Assembly: GCA_007026445.1 (NCBI GenBank)
Contig: VDMD01000001.1
Span: forward strand, 248,001-312,000
Length of the DNA stretch: 64,000 nucleotides
Reading direction: 5' to 3'
Source of the DNA: Schizophyllum amplum
Lineage: Eukaryota; Basidiomycota; Agaricomycetes; Agaricales; Schizophyllaceae
The notes under the pieces were generated by a model. It was given only the letters and a program-made list of their open reading frames with translations. It was not told the origin of the DNA and ran no database searches. Positions 25,201-35,974 of the stretch are shown piece by piece (positions within the stretch are counted from its first letter, which is position 1; every line of letters starts with the position of its first letter). A program made the position numbers and the translations under genes.

Positions 25201-26159
25201 GCTCTTACGTCCTTCGTTCCAGTGAGTACAGTATCGGCTGCGGCCCAAAAGCTGGCGACTGGAGTAGCGGGGAAGTCAAAGGCGCAGGATCTTCCTTGCG
25301 TTGTCCTGTGCTGGATGCTGCCTTAGGCGATACGGTGCACGTGTCGAGGCGTCGAGGCCAAATCCTGAAAATTGAAGCATGAATAAGATATGCTAAGGCT
25401 GGGAGGTACATGCTAAGGACATACCAATGATGGAGGGAGCCTTCTCAGGACAGACTAATGGTGGGACATCCCTGAGATATTCCCGTGGGTCCTGTCAAGG
25501 TCGTCGCGATGCTCGAGGTGGCCTCGAACTTCGATGTGACACGGGTCACTGAGCGTGACTTCGCGTCGCGCCACAGACCGCGCTGGTTCCGTTGCTCTTT
25601 GGCGAGCTGTAAGTGATATGGAGTCGTCCCAACGTTATAAGTACAGTGATGGATCACAAAAAATAAGATTAAATGATGGTGTGATACATTTCAGCAGACA
25701 GACGCGCGCGCGGCGTAACGAAGGGAAGATATGCTGATGTACTGCAAATCCTTCCTCAATATCCGGATCCTGGTCCTGCTCATCGTCTTGTGCCACGGTC
25801 GCCACAAATCGACCGATCATCAAACAGCATAGCAGGCGACTTACCTTCCCCGGCCCAGCACCTTGCTGGCCGCGCTGGATGAACAGCGGCTGGGGAGCTC
25901 GCGGGGCGAGCTCCTGATTTCCCCGCGAGCTCCTAATTTCCGACGTGGTGGTGGTGGAATAGGACACTGGTTCGATTAGACGTCTTGCCTCTCGCCCTCG
26001 CGGCTGGTGTTTTCGATCTTTGGACAACGAAGCGGTTGAGATGGTGGTGGGCGTCGGCATCGCGAGCATGCCCTTGGCCAACGGATCCGCCGATGTCTTA
26101 GCACGGACTCGCCAGTTGCAACTCGGAAAGGACGCGTCTCTGCGCGCCGGTCTTCCCGA
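25201..26159. other. gene-poor region, no gene seen
   Basis: Contains short ORFs without family features. A segment near 25480-25610 (minus/plus mixed frames) faintly recalls BTB helical sequence but cannot be aligned convincingly. Paired GGGGCGAGCTC/GAGCTCGCGG blocks occur near 25900-25930. Confidence 0.35.
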
Positions 26160-26640
26160 GCAAGACGAAGGCGAGCAGGCCGATGGAGACCGAAGGCAAT
26201 CAGGGGAAAGCAAGCGACGAAGGGCGACTGCAGACGAGCGAGCAGGAAAATCGAGGAAGGCATCGAAGGTTACTAAGGCGGTGAAGGCGAGCTAAGGCGG
26301 CGACAGCGGCGATGAGGCAAAAGCGAGGAATGACGAAGGGCGATAAAGGCGACTGATAAGGACAGAGGCGCTGACCGAAGGCGAGGAAGCCGCGGGCGAG
26401 GAAGCCGCGGGCGAGGGCGACGAAGGCGACGCAGGAGACGGAGGCAACAAAGATGTGTAAGGCGACAAAGGCGCCGACCGAAGTCGTGCAATGCATATGG
26501 GCCAGCGAAAATGATTGGGACGAAGGCAACAAAGTCGCCTCAGGCGACTGAAAACGGGCGAGCAGAGCGAGAAGACAGAGCGGGACGAGATAAGGCGAAC
26601 GAAAGCGACGAGGGGCCAGGAAAGGCGTCAAAGGCTAGAG
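26160..26640 (+). repeat. degenerate GGCGA-rich low-complexity tract
   Basis: Purine-biased DNA made of dozens of scattered GGCGA, GCGACGAAG and AAGGCG words, including a direct GAGGAAGCCGCGGGC duplication near 26383-26410. It gives long meaningless ORFs on the minus strand. It is probably an old tandem-expanded sequence. Confidence 0.6.
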
Positions 26641-26985
26641 ACAGTCGTTAGAACCTTGAACACACGCACGGGTTGAAATCTCACCTCTCTATACAGGCGC
26701 CGCATGGTGCTCCGAACCTGCCGCTTTGCCGGCTTTTATTGCTGAGGTGCGTGCAGACCGATTTATCGGAGGTTTACAGCTGCTTTCCCAAGCGGCAGCA
26801 CGTCGAGAGATGGTGGTACAGACCAGGTACAGACGGAAACTCTTTCCGTTTTGGGAATACCCGAGTTTTTGAAATTGAGCAGCCCTTTATCACGGTCCGG
26901 GCTCCGGCGCCCCCCGCCGCCTCCTCTGAGTCCTCAACTGGTTCAGTTTCGAAGTTCGAGTCGACGTAGCAACCACATGTTGTTG

Positions 26986-27612
26986 GCAAGCTAAGGGCTC
27001 CGGGCAGACTTTGGTCTGCCAAGAGAGGAGAGGGGAGGAAACAAGGCACGTGGCTGATCGTAGTTCAGCCACGCGAGGAACGCGGGCTGCGCGCTGTGCG
27101 CGCATCGCCCGCTCATGTATATAAGGCGAGATGTCAATAGATGATGATATACGAGGACATGAAAGAAAGGGAAAAACCCGGTTTCACTGAAACCGGGGTT
27201 TGCCATGTCGGGCGAAGCCCGACCGGCACCGCGGGGGAATATCAACCATCACGTGACATGTTGATATTCACAGGTCCCGCGCGGGCGGCCGGACGTCGCC
27301 GACAGTACACTGCGAGGGAACTCCGGTCTGACCGAGAGGCGAATGCCGCCATCGGCCAAGGCCGAAGCAGCCCACGAGCGTAAGCGAGCGAAAGGGATGG
27401 AGGGAGGGGCGAGAAAACGAGTGGGCAGCAGTCGTGCCAATGTCGGTCCGTGAGCGCGTCTTCGAAGAAGTGACGCGCTCAGAAGTCCCGTGATCGTAGC
27501 GATGCGTGCCGATCACGCGACGGCATCTCGGACCGGCATTTGCCCTTCCGCTCCTTAGCTTGCCTGTCACCACGCCTCGCGCTCATTCTTCGCGCAGACG
27601 TGGCTCTCAGCA
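26986..27612. mobile_element. hairpin-rich element, internally deleted copy
   Basis: 627-bp copy whose first 389 bp (26986-27374) recur at 27610-27998 and whose last 204 bp (27409-27612) recur at 32249-32452. It therefore has the two ends of the long copy that directly follows, joined by 34 bp. Its ends carry an inverted 12-mer (GGCAAGCTAAGG at 26985, complement at 27556-27567). It contains at least eight perfect stem-loops: 27003-27020, 27049-27073, 27089-27103, 27177-27197, 27207-27223, 27238-27268, 27452-27480 and 27489-27517. No protein is encoded. It is a non-autonomous derivative of unknown class. Confidence 0.75.
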
Positions 27613-28399
27613 AGCTAAGGGCTCCGGGCAGACTTTGGTCTGCCAAGAGAGGAGAGGGGAGGAAACAAGGCACGTGGCTGATCGTAGTTCAGCCACGCGA
27701 GGAACGCGGGCTGCGCGCTGTGCGCGCATCGCCCGCTCATGTATATAAGGCGAGATGTCAATAGATGATGATATACGAGGACATGAAAGAAAGGGAAAAA
27801 CCCGGTTTCACTGAAACCGGGGTTTGCCATGTCGGGCGAAGCCCGACCGGCACCGCGGGGGAATATCAACCATCACGTGACATGTTGATATTCACAGGTC
27901 CCGCGCGGGCGGCCGGACGTCGCCGACAGTACACTGCGAGGGAACTCCGGTCTGACCGAGAGGCGAATGCCGCCATCGGCCAAGGCCGAAGCAGCCCAAG
28001 CCAGAGCGCAGCTCCCAAGGCGAAGCCGTGCGAGGCCGATGGTGGCAGAGGCCTTCGGCCCCAAAACCGAGCTGGGTGAAGGCCATCATGTAGCGGCTTC
28101 CGCTGTCGAAACTCGTCAAATATTACAGGAGGAATGATAATGCAAAATGAATGCTTGATAAGAAGGAGCAGTAGAAGTGAAGGATTGGTGAAGGACAGAC
28201 CCAGGACCCTGCAAAAAGGACAGTTAAAGTATTGAAGGAGTGTTGCCAGTTGGCAGTCGAAATTTGCTCGTAGAGTTGATATTATGCTCTTGAGCAGGTG
28301 GTGTACTCGAGGCCCTCCGCCGATGCGCGGGCTGTATCCGAGAGTGATGTCGAGACGCGTATGTGCCGCGACCGCATAGGTAGCGTTGACGTCGTTCAT

Positions 28400-30640
28400 G
28401 GATAGCGGATGTCTACGCGGACGCTCGTCCCAGCGTCCCGCAGATGCGGGAGTACGGCGAGCGTCGCCTCGCCCTCGGTGTGCCCTGCCGCCGGAATGGA
28501 TGTACTCGAAGACCGGTGGTCCCCGGGGAGCGTTGCCGCATGCGTGTGATCGTGGTACGTGGCGAGTTGGCAGAGCGAGCCAACGGGCGACCGCGTGAGT
28601 ATGAGCGTGCCGCCCGCCCCACGCGTCCCTTCTTTCTTGTGAAGACAACGTTCGTGCGCGAAGTGGCGCTTCCGGTGGTGATCCTTCGCAGCGTGGGGTA
28701 CGAGGTCCCGAGGCGGCGACGCCGAAGGCAAAGACGGCACAGAGGACTCATGGGATGAGTGAGCACGGAGGGCTTGGAGATGTGGCACAATGGGCGGGCG
28801 AGCGTGGCGAGCGGCGTCGCTTCATGTTCCTGACTGCCGAGTCGGTCAAATTGCGGGTGAATTGCGTAGTGACGCGGCGAGAAGCGGGAAGCGCGGAGGG
28901 CACCGTTAGCGTGGCCTTTTGTTGATGCCAGCATGGAGGTGGCGAAGCCCAGGGGGAAGACTGTGGCGTTGAGGAAGGGAGATAGCAATGTTAAGGAGGA
29001 CGGGGCAGGCATGGTGGATCAGAGTGCAATGCTAGATAGTGGCACGCATATGCCGAGGCAGGCGAGAGGTATGCGCTGCCGTGCTACCACGTCTGGTCGC
29101 TGTTGTCCACGGGCTGATGAGGAAGTTCTTGACCGTCAAGTCGGTTGAAGCACCGGTGAGCTGCGAGACGAACACCGCAAGGAGCGCAGCAAGCTCTGGC
29201 ATGCAAAGGAGCGCGGCGCCGGTACATGTCTTCTTTGCCAATGCCGATAAAGACGCGGAGACAGACGAGGCTGGAGTCGTAGAGCGTCGGTGTAGTGGAG
29301 GCGGCACGATAGAGCCGTCGGCGACGAAGGCAGGCTCGGGTATAGGTAGTCTTGACTCGTGCGTATTCGTCGGCGAGGTGTCGTGAGCTGACTCGTCCAG
29401 TCTGGAATTGTTAGAAGAGCAGCGGCGAGGCGTGTAATGCCGTAGGAGCAGTACAAAAAAACGGGCCGTTGGGTTGAACATTGAGCATAGCAAGCGAGGT
29501 ATGGGAGATGGATGTGTGGTATGTATGGCCTCGAGTCAAACGGACAAGGAAAACGGCGGGGATGTGCTATAGGAGCTTGAGCAGGAATATCATGATGAAG
29601 ATGAGGCACTGTAAATTGTCAGTAAATAATTGTGCCACGAGCACCCGTCACTGTGACAGACGAGATGAAGAAGGGTGGACGTTAAGGGATAGTCGGAGGT
29701 GAGGACGGTAAGGGTTTGATAAACTTGGCGCGAAAGGGGTGAGTAGCGAGGGCGGAAATGGGAAATGTGGTGTTGATCAATGAGCAGACGCCGGCACGGC
29801 GTCGTTCTAGTTTCGTGAGTAAAATCACCAAGTCTGGAACGGCCAAGAAGGTGAGCGGTGAGATAAGCGCAGCCGCGCACACGCCCGCGGTAAGCGAGGT
29901 GTCAATGTGCAAGGGCAAGGAAAATGGTCGGGAGAAGGGGAAGAGCATGGATGTAGCAAGCGGGCATGAACCTAATGAAGAAGAGCTGTGCATCGTCAGT
30001 AGATAAACCGAGGGGTGTCACTCAGCTGTGTATTTGGTGAGGAAGTCGTAACTCATGCTGAGTCCTGACCGAAGATGTGAGTGTGAGGATCCGTAGGTAT
30101 ACGAACGACGCGTGAAGGGGGCCCGTGAGTTTCCCCAAAGACCTTGAGAGTAACCGTAAAGCGCGCGTTCGCGCGTATGCACATGAGGAGCAATCCGAAG
30201 TGCGAGATGAATATCGACGTGTTCCCGCTCGAGTTGTAATTCGAGGTTCGACCGCCGCCTCGCGCGGCCTCGGGAAGGCCTGTGGTTTGGGTCAGGCATG
30301 ATGAAGTAGAGCTGTCAATCATCAGTAAGTAAACGAGCTGTATCACCTAGCCATGCAGTTGACGAGAAAGCCGTAAGTCGCGCTGAGGAAAGGCGGGAGC
30401 ATAAAAATATTTATTACGAACGACACGCAGAGGGTCTCGTGGGTCTTCGTGAAAAGGGAGACCGCGTGCACAGCGTGTTCGCGCATAAGGAGCGAGATGA
30501 GGTGCGAGAGGCTCAAGCAAGAGAGCATGCTGTCTGTATCGTTGGGAAGGTCGTCCGAAGCGTAGTGGAACATCATGTCGGATCATCATGAGGTTGACCT
30601 GGTAGAGTAAGCTTCAGCGGGGAACACACCTCTTAAATTC
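28400..30640 (-). pseudogene. possible captured polytopic-membrane-protein exons
   Basis: Minus-strand pieces have the look of spliced membrane exons. One is 30576-30348 (ETLCVSFVINIFMLPPFLSA, then TYGFLVNCMA). After an intron-like gap ending TTGACAG comes 30311-30020, with a related exon ending MSYDFLTKYTA. After another gap ending GCACAG comes 29991-29685, which has hydrophobic runs (AALISPLTFLAVPDLVILL). Further open frames continue to 28413. The frames do not join into one credible protein and the family is not recognised. It may be a degraded host gene carried by the element. Confidence 0.35.
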
Positions 30641-30839
30641 TGTCGGAAAGTCGACATTGGCGGTGCGTCAGAGCGTGTTGCCCGGATTGTCGGGGTTGCT
30701 GGTGCAGTGGTGTCCGTTCTCTTCTGATGCCTGTCGTCCTCGTAGTAGAATGTCGGGTCGTGATAGTCGAGCTCGAAGTGTAGTTGGTTGGCTCCTCGAA
30801 ACGGCCAGCGCGACTGCTTGCAGGCAAGCATGGGGGGGG

Positions 30840-31340
30840 GATTCTTCAGGATGACCACGCCACCGGGTTATGTCCAGGCGGCGGGGCTTCTTGACGATGA
30901 CCACACCGCTGGGGTTATGAAGAAATAAATCAGCAGAGAATACCTGAATGACCACGGACCTAATCAGCCACATCGGCTGATGACGCCTGGCATTGTTGAT
31001 GAGGATCAGGGCGGGGATTCTTGACGATGACCCCGCCACCGGAAGACGATGTTCCCCACCGTGGGGATGATGTCCACGACACGGGGGTCAAGATGTCCAC
31101 GCCACGGGGGTTCTTGAGGATGACCCGCTATGTGGAACGTGTGCAGATATACGCCACGGGGGTTCTTGAGGATGACCCGCTATGTGGGACGCATGGAGCT
31201 ATACACCACGGGGGTTCTTGAGGATGACCCGCTGTGTGGAACGTATGCGGATGTTCACGCCACGGGGGTTCTTGAGGATGACCCGCTATGTGGAACGTGC
31301 GAAGATGTCCGCGCTGTGTGGATTCTTGACGATGACCACA
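30840..31340 (+). repeat. 52-54 bp minisatellite
   Basis: Four well-conserved units start at 31102, 31154, 31206 and 31260 (core CCACGGGGGTTCTTGAGGA, then TGACCCGCTATGTGG). Degenerate units of the TTCTTGANGATGACC core occur at about 30842, 30888, 31016 and 31322. Spacing is 52, 52 and 54 bp. One strand reads as a repetitive HTFHTAGHPQEPPW peptide, probably meaningless. Confidence 0.85.
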
Positions 31341-32665
31341 ACGCGAGCGGCAAGGGTTATAAAGAAGAATTACGCTCGACGGCGCAAAATCTGTTGTGAA
31401 TATCAATATCATAATCTCAGGAATTAGCGAGCGACGCGCGATGGACTTCAGTATTATGCCATAAGTATATATTGTGGGAAGGATGATAAGATGAGACTAG
31501 AAGAGGAAAGGCGGGAAAGGTGGAAGAAGACGGGTAATGCGAGGCGGTGCGGAAATGGACAAATCTTGCACTCAGAAAGAGAAACGTAGCGGGTGGTGGT
31601 CCGGAGCCCGTATCCTACGACGCCGGTGCGAACGGCGTATGCGGTGTAATCCGGCACGTCAAAGTATGTCCGCGGAGTGACGGCGTCCGCATATATGCGC
31701 ACGACGCTGGTTGGCCTGACCGCGGTCGACGTCGAATCTGTCTCGAATGAGCAGGTAATGGTGCCGTATTTTGTGCAGATTGGTCGGATGCGTGTTGACG
31801 CGGCGTCACTCGAGGCGGGCGTAGGCGCTCGTGTGTGTATGAGTCAATAGGGCATGTCGTCCCCGCCAGATGGAAGAATGGCGGGCTCGGGTCAGTAGGT
31901 AGAGGCTCAAGGGGAAATTATGGATCTGAAGAAAGCCAAACGCCACCTGATGTTTGATAACCGAGCCGCCTCCTCTCCCGAACGCGTCTTGCGGGAATAA
32001 TCGCCGCGGAGACGCAGGCACGACTCGTGGCGTTTCGCGGTCAGCGTAGGTACGGTATGCTTGGTGTGTTGCCCCCGTCGCCCTCGCTTCCCTGAGCGTG
32101 GGAGACTGCAGTATCAAACCGAAGCCAAGCGCTGGGAGTCCGTGGGCGAGTATATATGAATTGTATGAGGTGCTAACGGGACCGTTGCTGCTGCCAAGCA
32201 TTCTGTCGAGATGGAGGAGCAGAATAGCGTTGAAAAAGGGAAGTGTATGCGAGAAAACGAGTGGGCAGCAGTCGTGCCAATGTCGGTCCGTGAGCGCGTC
32301 TTCGAAGAAGTGACGCGCTCAGAAGTCCCGTGATCGTAGCGATGCGTGCCGATCACGCGACGGCATCTCGGACCGGCATTTGCCCTTCCGCTCCTTAGCT
32401 TGCCTGTCACCACGCCTCGCGCTCATTCTTCGCGCAGACGTGGCTCTCAGCATGTCTTGAGAGAAGGAAGCGATCCGCGCCTCCGATGCGTGTCTTGTGA
32501 ACAGGAAGCTCTTTTTCCACCTGTTGAATGGCGTGCAGCAGTGTAATCATGCTTGACACGGACTCCGCGGCCAAATCTCCGTCTGCCCGCGACGCGCGCC
32601 TTCCGGCGTCCATATGTCAGCGTACATCAAGAAGACACGGTGGCATCTGGTAACTATAAATGCGC

Positions 32666-32673
32666 TATATAAG
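32666..32673 (+). promoter_or_regulatory. TATA box of AKR gene 2
   Basis: TATATAAG about 80 nt before the ATG at 32751. It is preceded by a GGTAACTATA segment and, near 32611, CATATGTCA; both are shared with AKR gene 3. Confidence 0.55.
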
Positions 32674-32750
32674 CAGGGGAATGACACCAGCAGGACACCA
32701 GTCGGAGAGACCCCAACCGCCCTCAACTTGACTCCTATACTTGCTTCGCT

Positions 32751-34188
32751 ATGTCTACTCCAGTCAAGTATGTTCAGCTCGGCAAGAGCGGATTGCGCAT
32801 TTCCGTGCCCATTGTGAGTGCTTGATCTTCTGCTGCATGTGTATCAAAACGCTTTTACTCATTCTTTGTCGCATAGATGGGCATGATGACCTACGGAAAC
32901 TCTAACTGGGCGGTATGTGCGCTCGTCGATAGCTCTCCTGCTTATACTAATGTCGATCTGTCTATGTACAGGCTCCAGACCCTGCGCTTGCGTGGGTGAA
33001 AGGCGAGGACGAAGCGCTTCCGGTCATGAAGGCGGCCTGGGAGCGCGGTATAAAGTGAGCACTCGTACGCAATCATCAGCTCCAACGTGACTTACAAAGG
33101 ACAATAACAGCACCTTCGACACGGCCAACAACTATTCTAATGGGGACTCGGAGCGCGTTTTAGCCAAATTCATCGCGCAGGTGTGTTTGTATCAATTGGC
33201 CTCGAGCCTTGAGCCTTGACTATTCTTTTCAGAATAACATTCCACGCGAGGAGATCATCATCGCGACGAAGTGCTACAATATCGTCGGTAAAGGTGCTGA
33301 GCAGAATGTCATGCTTTTCATCACACCTGCCGTCAAAGACCGCAAGGAGTACATCAACCAGTACGGCCTCTCTCGCGCGTCTATCTTCAACTCAGTCGAG
33401 GGCTCGCTCGCGCGCCTCAATACGTCGTACATCGATCTCTACCAGATCCATCGTTATGACCACACCACCCCGCCGGAGGAGACGATGAAGGCGCTCCACG
33501 ACCTTGTTCAGTCGGGCAAGGTACGCTACATCGGCGCGAGCTCGATGCGCTGCTGGGAGTTTGCGCTCCTCAACGAGATCGCCGAGAAGCACGGGTGGAC
33601 GAAGTTTGTGAGCATGCAGGACGAGTACTCGCTGATGTACCGCGAGGAGGTCAGTCGTCATAATTCCGCGCGGTCCCGAGTGCTTTGCTGATCTCAGAGG
33701 GACTTCAGGAACGCGAGATGCTCGCCTACTGCAAGTACCACGGTATTGGTGTGATCCCGTGGTCACCCCTTGGCGGCGGCGTACTGGCACGCCCTTTGAA
33801 CGAAACTGATACCCCGCGCACAATTTTGAGGCACCGATGGGGTTGGCGAAGCAGCGACGCGAGCAACGAGATTCGCAAGCGCGTTGAGGAGGTGGCACAG
33901 AAGCGCGGCTGGAAGATGTCCCAGGTATGTCTGCGCTGCCCTGCCGGGCGTTTTGCGACTTGCTCACATCTATCAGGTCTCTCTCGCATGGGTGCAGCGG
34001 AGCGTTTCTAGCCCCATCGTCGGTATAAATTCGATCAAACGCATTGAGGAAAGCATCGTCGATGGGGAGCTGACTGACGAAGAAGCCAAATATCTGGAGG
34101 AACCGTGAGCACTGCCCGATTTTTCCTCGATCCTCCCTCTAACGCTGACTGCAGATACATACCCGTTGCCGTACGTGGGCACGCCTGA
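32751..34188 (+). CDS. aldo-keto reductase 2
   Basis: Eight exons: 32751-32813, 32877-32912, 32972-33054, 33111-33180, 33233-33649, 33709-33924, 33977-34104 and 34155-34188; 348 aa. The tetrad D64, Y69, K97 and H157 is intact. The leader MSTPVKYVQLGKSGLRISVP is nearly that of AKR 3. In exon 6, the segment after TPRT reads ILRHRWGWRSSDAS, where AKR 3 has KLFAGLGFSMGDVS. This short unlike stretch, between well-conserved blocks, may reflect compensating indels and could affect the cofactor loop. Same aryl-alcohol-dehydrogenase-like family as AKR 1. The gene lies just downstream of the hairpin-rich element, about 300 bp from its right end. Confidence 0.9.
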
Positions 34189-34529
34189 GCCTTGAAGATT
34201 CAATTGGTGTAACTTCCATCGCACATCCGCATTAAGATTGTAATTGTCCATTCTGTTGTATGCTGCAAACTTCGCTGGAGCCGCCAGGAAGCCCTTGCCT
34301 GACATGCTGTCGCTTTCAAGATCATGCCACGAGTTGGTTCACCCCGCGATAGCCAGAATGCATCCACCGAAGGATCACCCTACGGTGAGCTCTTGTGCGA
34401 AATGTGGCGATGAGTCAACGTTTCGGGATCGAACTTGTACTGGCCTCGCGTTATCTCATGCTAAGCGCCCTTGAAGGGTGCGTGCCGCCCCCCCCCCTCC
34501 CTTCAGATATGGTCAGGAATTCTCGCTAT

Positions 34530-35010
34530 TACTGGCACGCGTCGACCCTGTACTCGGAGAAACGGATGCTTCGCTGCACGTTGCCTACATAAGGACTGCG
34601 CCTCTTGCACTCATCCAATTTTTCTCCTCCACCACCCGTGATCGGTCCGAGTCGCTCCCCTTCCGTCCAGTCCTCTGCAAGCAACGACAGCGTCTCTATA
34701 TCCGAGTCAATGACCCTCCAACATTGCGAAGCCTCCGGTTGCGAGTACAACTTCCAGCTGGGATAGCTGGATCAGGGGGCCTGCCGGCCAGCAGCAGCTG
34801 CTAGACGTTCCGGTGTCGCGAGAGCCTTTGGGCCCAGCTTGAGGGCATGGTCCGTCGCAAAATAAAGCATCGGCGGAAGGTGATAATTTGCCTGCATTTT
34901 ACGGGGGCGGATGTATTGATCAGACCCGACATACGCAGGCGAGGAAAGGGCAGCTCTTGGCCGATGATGACTTCGTGCTCAACATTTACAGGGGGTTTAG
35001 CTACTGGTAC
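34530..35010 (+). pseudogene. internally deleted BTB gene copy
   Basis: The 5' part (34530-34770) matches the promoter and leader of array gene 1: a CCTACATAAG TATA-like block, then decayed SRSP-type Ser codons. It jumps near 34777 to sequence matching the 3' end of that gene (CAGCTGCTGGACGTTCC at 39024 and AAAGCATCGGC). It continues into its 3' flank (GAAAGGGCAGCTCT). The BTB and BACK-like exons are gone and frames are broken. A deletion between two points of one copy explains the structure. Confidence 0.75.
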
Positions 35011-35897
35011 ATGATTTTTCGAACGGTGTTGCCAGTTGCCGACGAGTCTCGTTACTCGTATCAGTCTGTCATGGTAATTCACAGCTTACAGTACGCCAAG
35101 GAGCTCGGAAGACAACGCGTAATTTAGGCATTGATCGATATACTCGACTGGGGCACGTACTTAGTGCCGTAATATTCGGATTTTGTCAACGGGTTGAGTC
35201 GGAATCTACGGAGATCACAAGCGGCAACAAGCCTGCATTAAGCGCGTCCAAATACCCCGCTACACAATACGTCCGGCGCCTCGCCCGCCTCCTCAATTGG
35301 TTCAGTCTCGAAGACTGAAGTTCGAGCTGTACGTAGCTTGTACATGTTTGGTACTTATAGGTCCACGGCAAACGCCGGGTCAATTGATCATTGATGACAC
35401 TGTGACTATCTCTTGTGACACCAGTGACAATCATAGCCCGGAGACAAGTTCAGCTTGACTTGGAGCCCTCAGCCAACCACCTATATCCAAGCTTGCTTTT
35501 TGTCTTCATCGGGTGGTTCTCGTTCTCATTCTCCGCTATCCCGGGCAGTCTGGAAACACACAACGGTGAAATTCTACTCGCGGCTAGACGGGTACTCTCT
35601 GTCGAATGACATCCGAATCGGACGCCGACTGTATGGAGGCTTGTTGTGTCTTTTTGGAGTGGCGTCTTCGCTCTCTGGCCGTGCTCAGTCCATGCTATTT
35701 GAGGCAGCTCGGAAACGCGCGTGGCGGCAAGACGGTTGAAGAATCTCCTCCGAATCGGACAGCTGAACCGTGCTAGGACGCCACCAAAGGGGCCACATCC
35801 TCTGTCTCTCATTCCGCTTACGATGCGCGTTCCCCGGCAGACATATGTCAACCTGCATTGACAAAGCATGGAGCAGTCAGGTAACTATAGATTATAC
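35011..35897. other. AKR 3 upstream region with relic fragment
   Basis: About 80 bp near 35272-35350 (CCGGCGCCTCGCCCGCCTCC...GGTTCAGTCTCGAAG) resembles 26905-26970, and its TTGTACATGT...GGTCCACG part resembles the flank of array gene 2 at 41465. These are probably shared debris of BTB 3' flanks. The rest shows no gene. Confidence 0.4.
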
Positions 35898-35905
35898 TAT
35901 AAAAG
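35898..35905 (+). promoter_or_regulatory. TATA box of AKR gene 3
   Basis: TATAAAAG about 70-77 nt before the ATG at 35975. Upstream CATATGTCA (about 35842) and GGTAACTATA are also seen before AKR 2. Confidence 0.6.
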
Positions 35906-35974
35906 CAGGAGAGGTGGTGGCAAAAGGGAGACACCAACCCCTGTCTTTGAGACTCCTTTACTACCTACTTCGCT

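Larger units (their letters stand above)
27610..32452. mobile_element. hairpin-rich element, long copy (4.84 kb)
   Basis: Starts with the same 389 bp (27610-27998) and ends with the same 204 bp (32249-32452) as the short copy that it abuts head to tail, overlapping by the bases GCA. The interior holds coding-like minus-strand segments (28400-32200), two related membrane-exon modules and a 52-bp minisatellite. No transposase, helicase or reverse transcriptase was recognised. Head-to-tail copies, terminal hairpins, lack of clean long inverted ends and possible captured exons are features shared with rolling-circle (Helitron-like) elements, but canonical TC and CTRR ends are not evident, so the class is open. 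Confidence 0.65.

Noticed and set aside
26200..26631. 143-codon minus-strand ORF
   Set aside because: Created by the GGCGA low-complexity tract; composition is repetitive, not protein-like.
26986..27998. The 389-bp direct repeats as LTRs of a retrotransposon
   Set aside because: The copies are only 235 bp apart, do not start TG and end CA, have no primer-binding site, and the second repeated block shows instead that two copies of one element abut.
28413..29012. 199-codon minus-strand ORF as an intact gene
   Set aside because: No recognised domain and no linkage by credible splicing; kept only as part of possible captured sequence.
31128..31412. Repetitive HTFHTAGHPQEPPW-type protein
   Set aside because: It is the translation of the 52-bp minisatellite in one frame, with unit lengths (52, 52, 54) that do not keep a reading frame.
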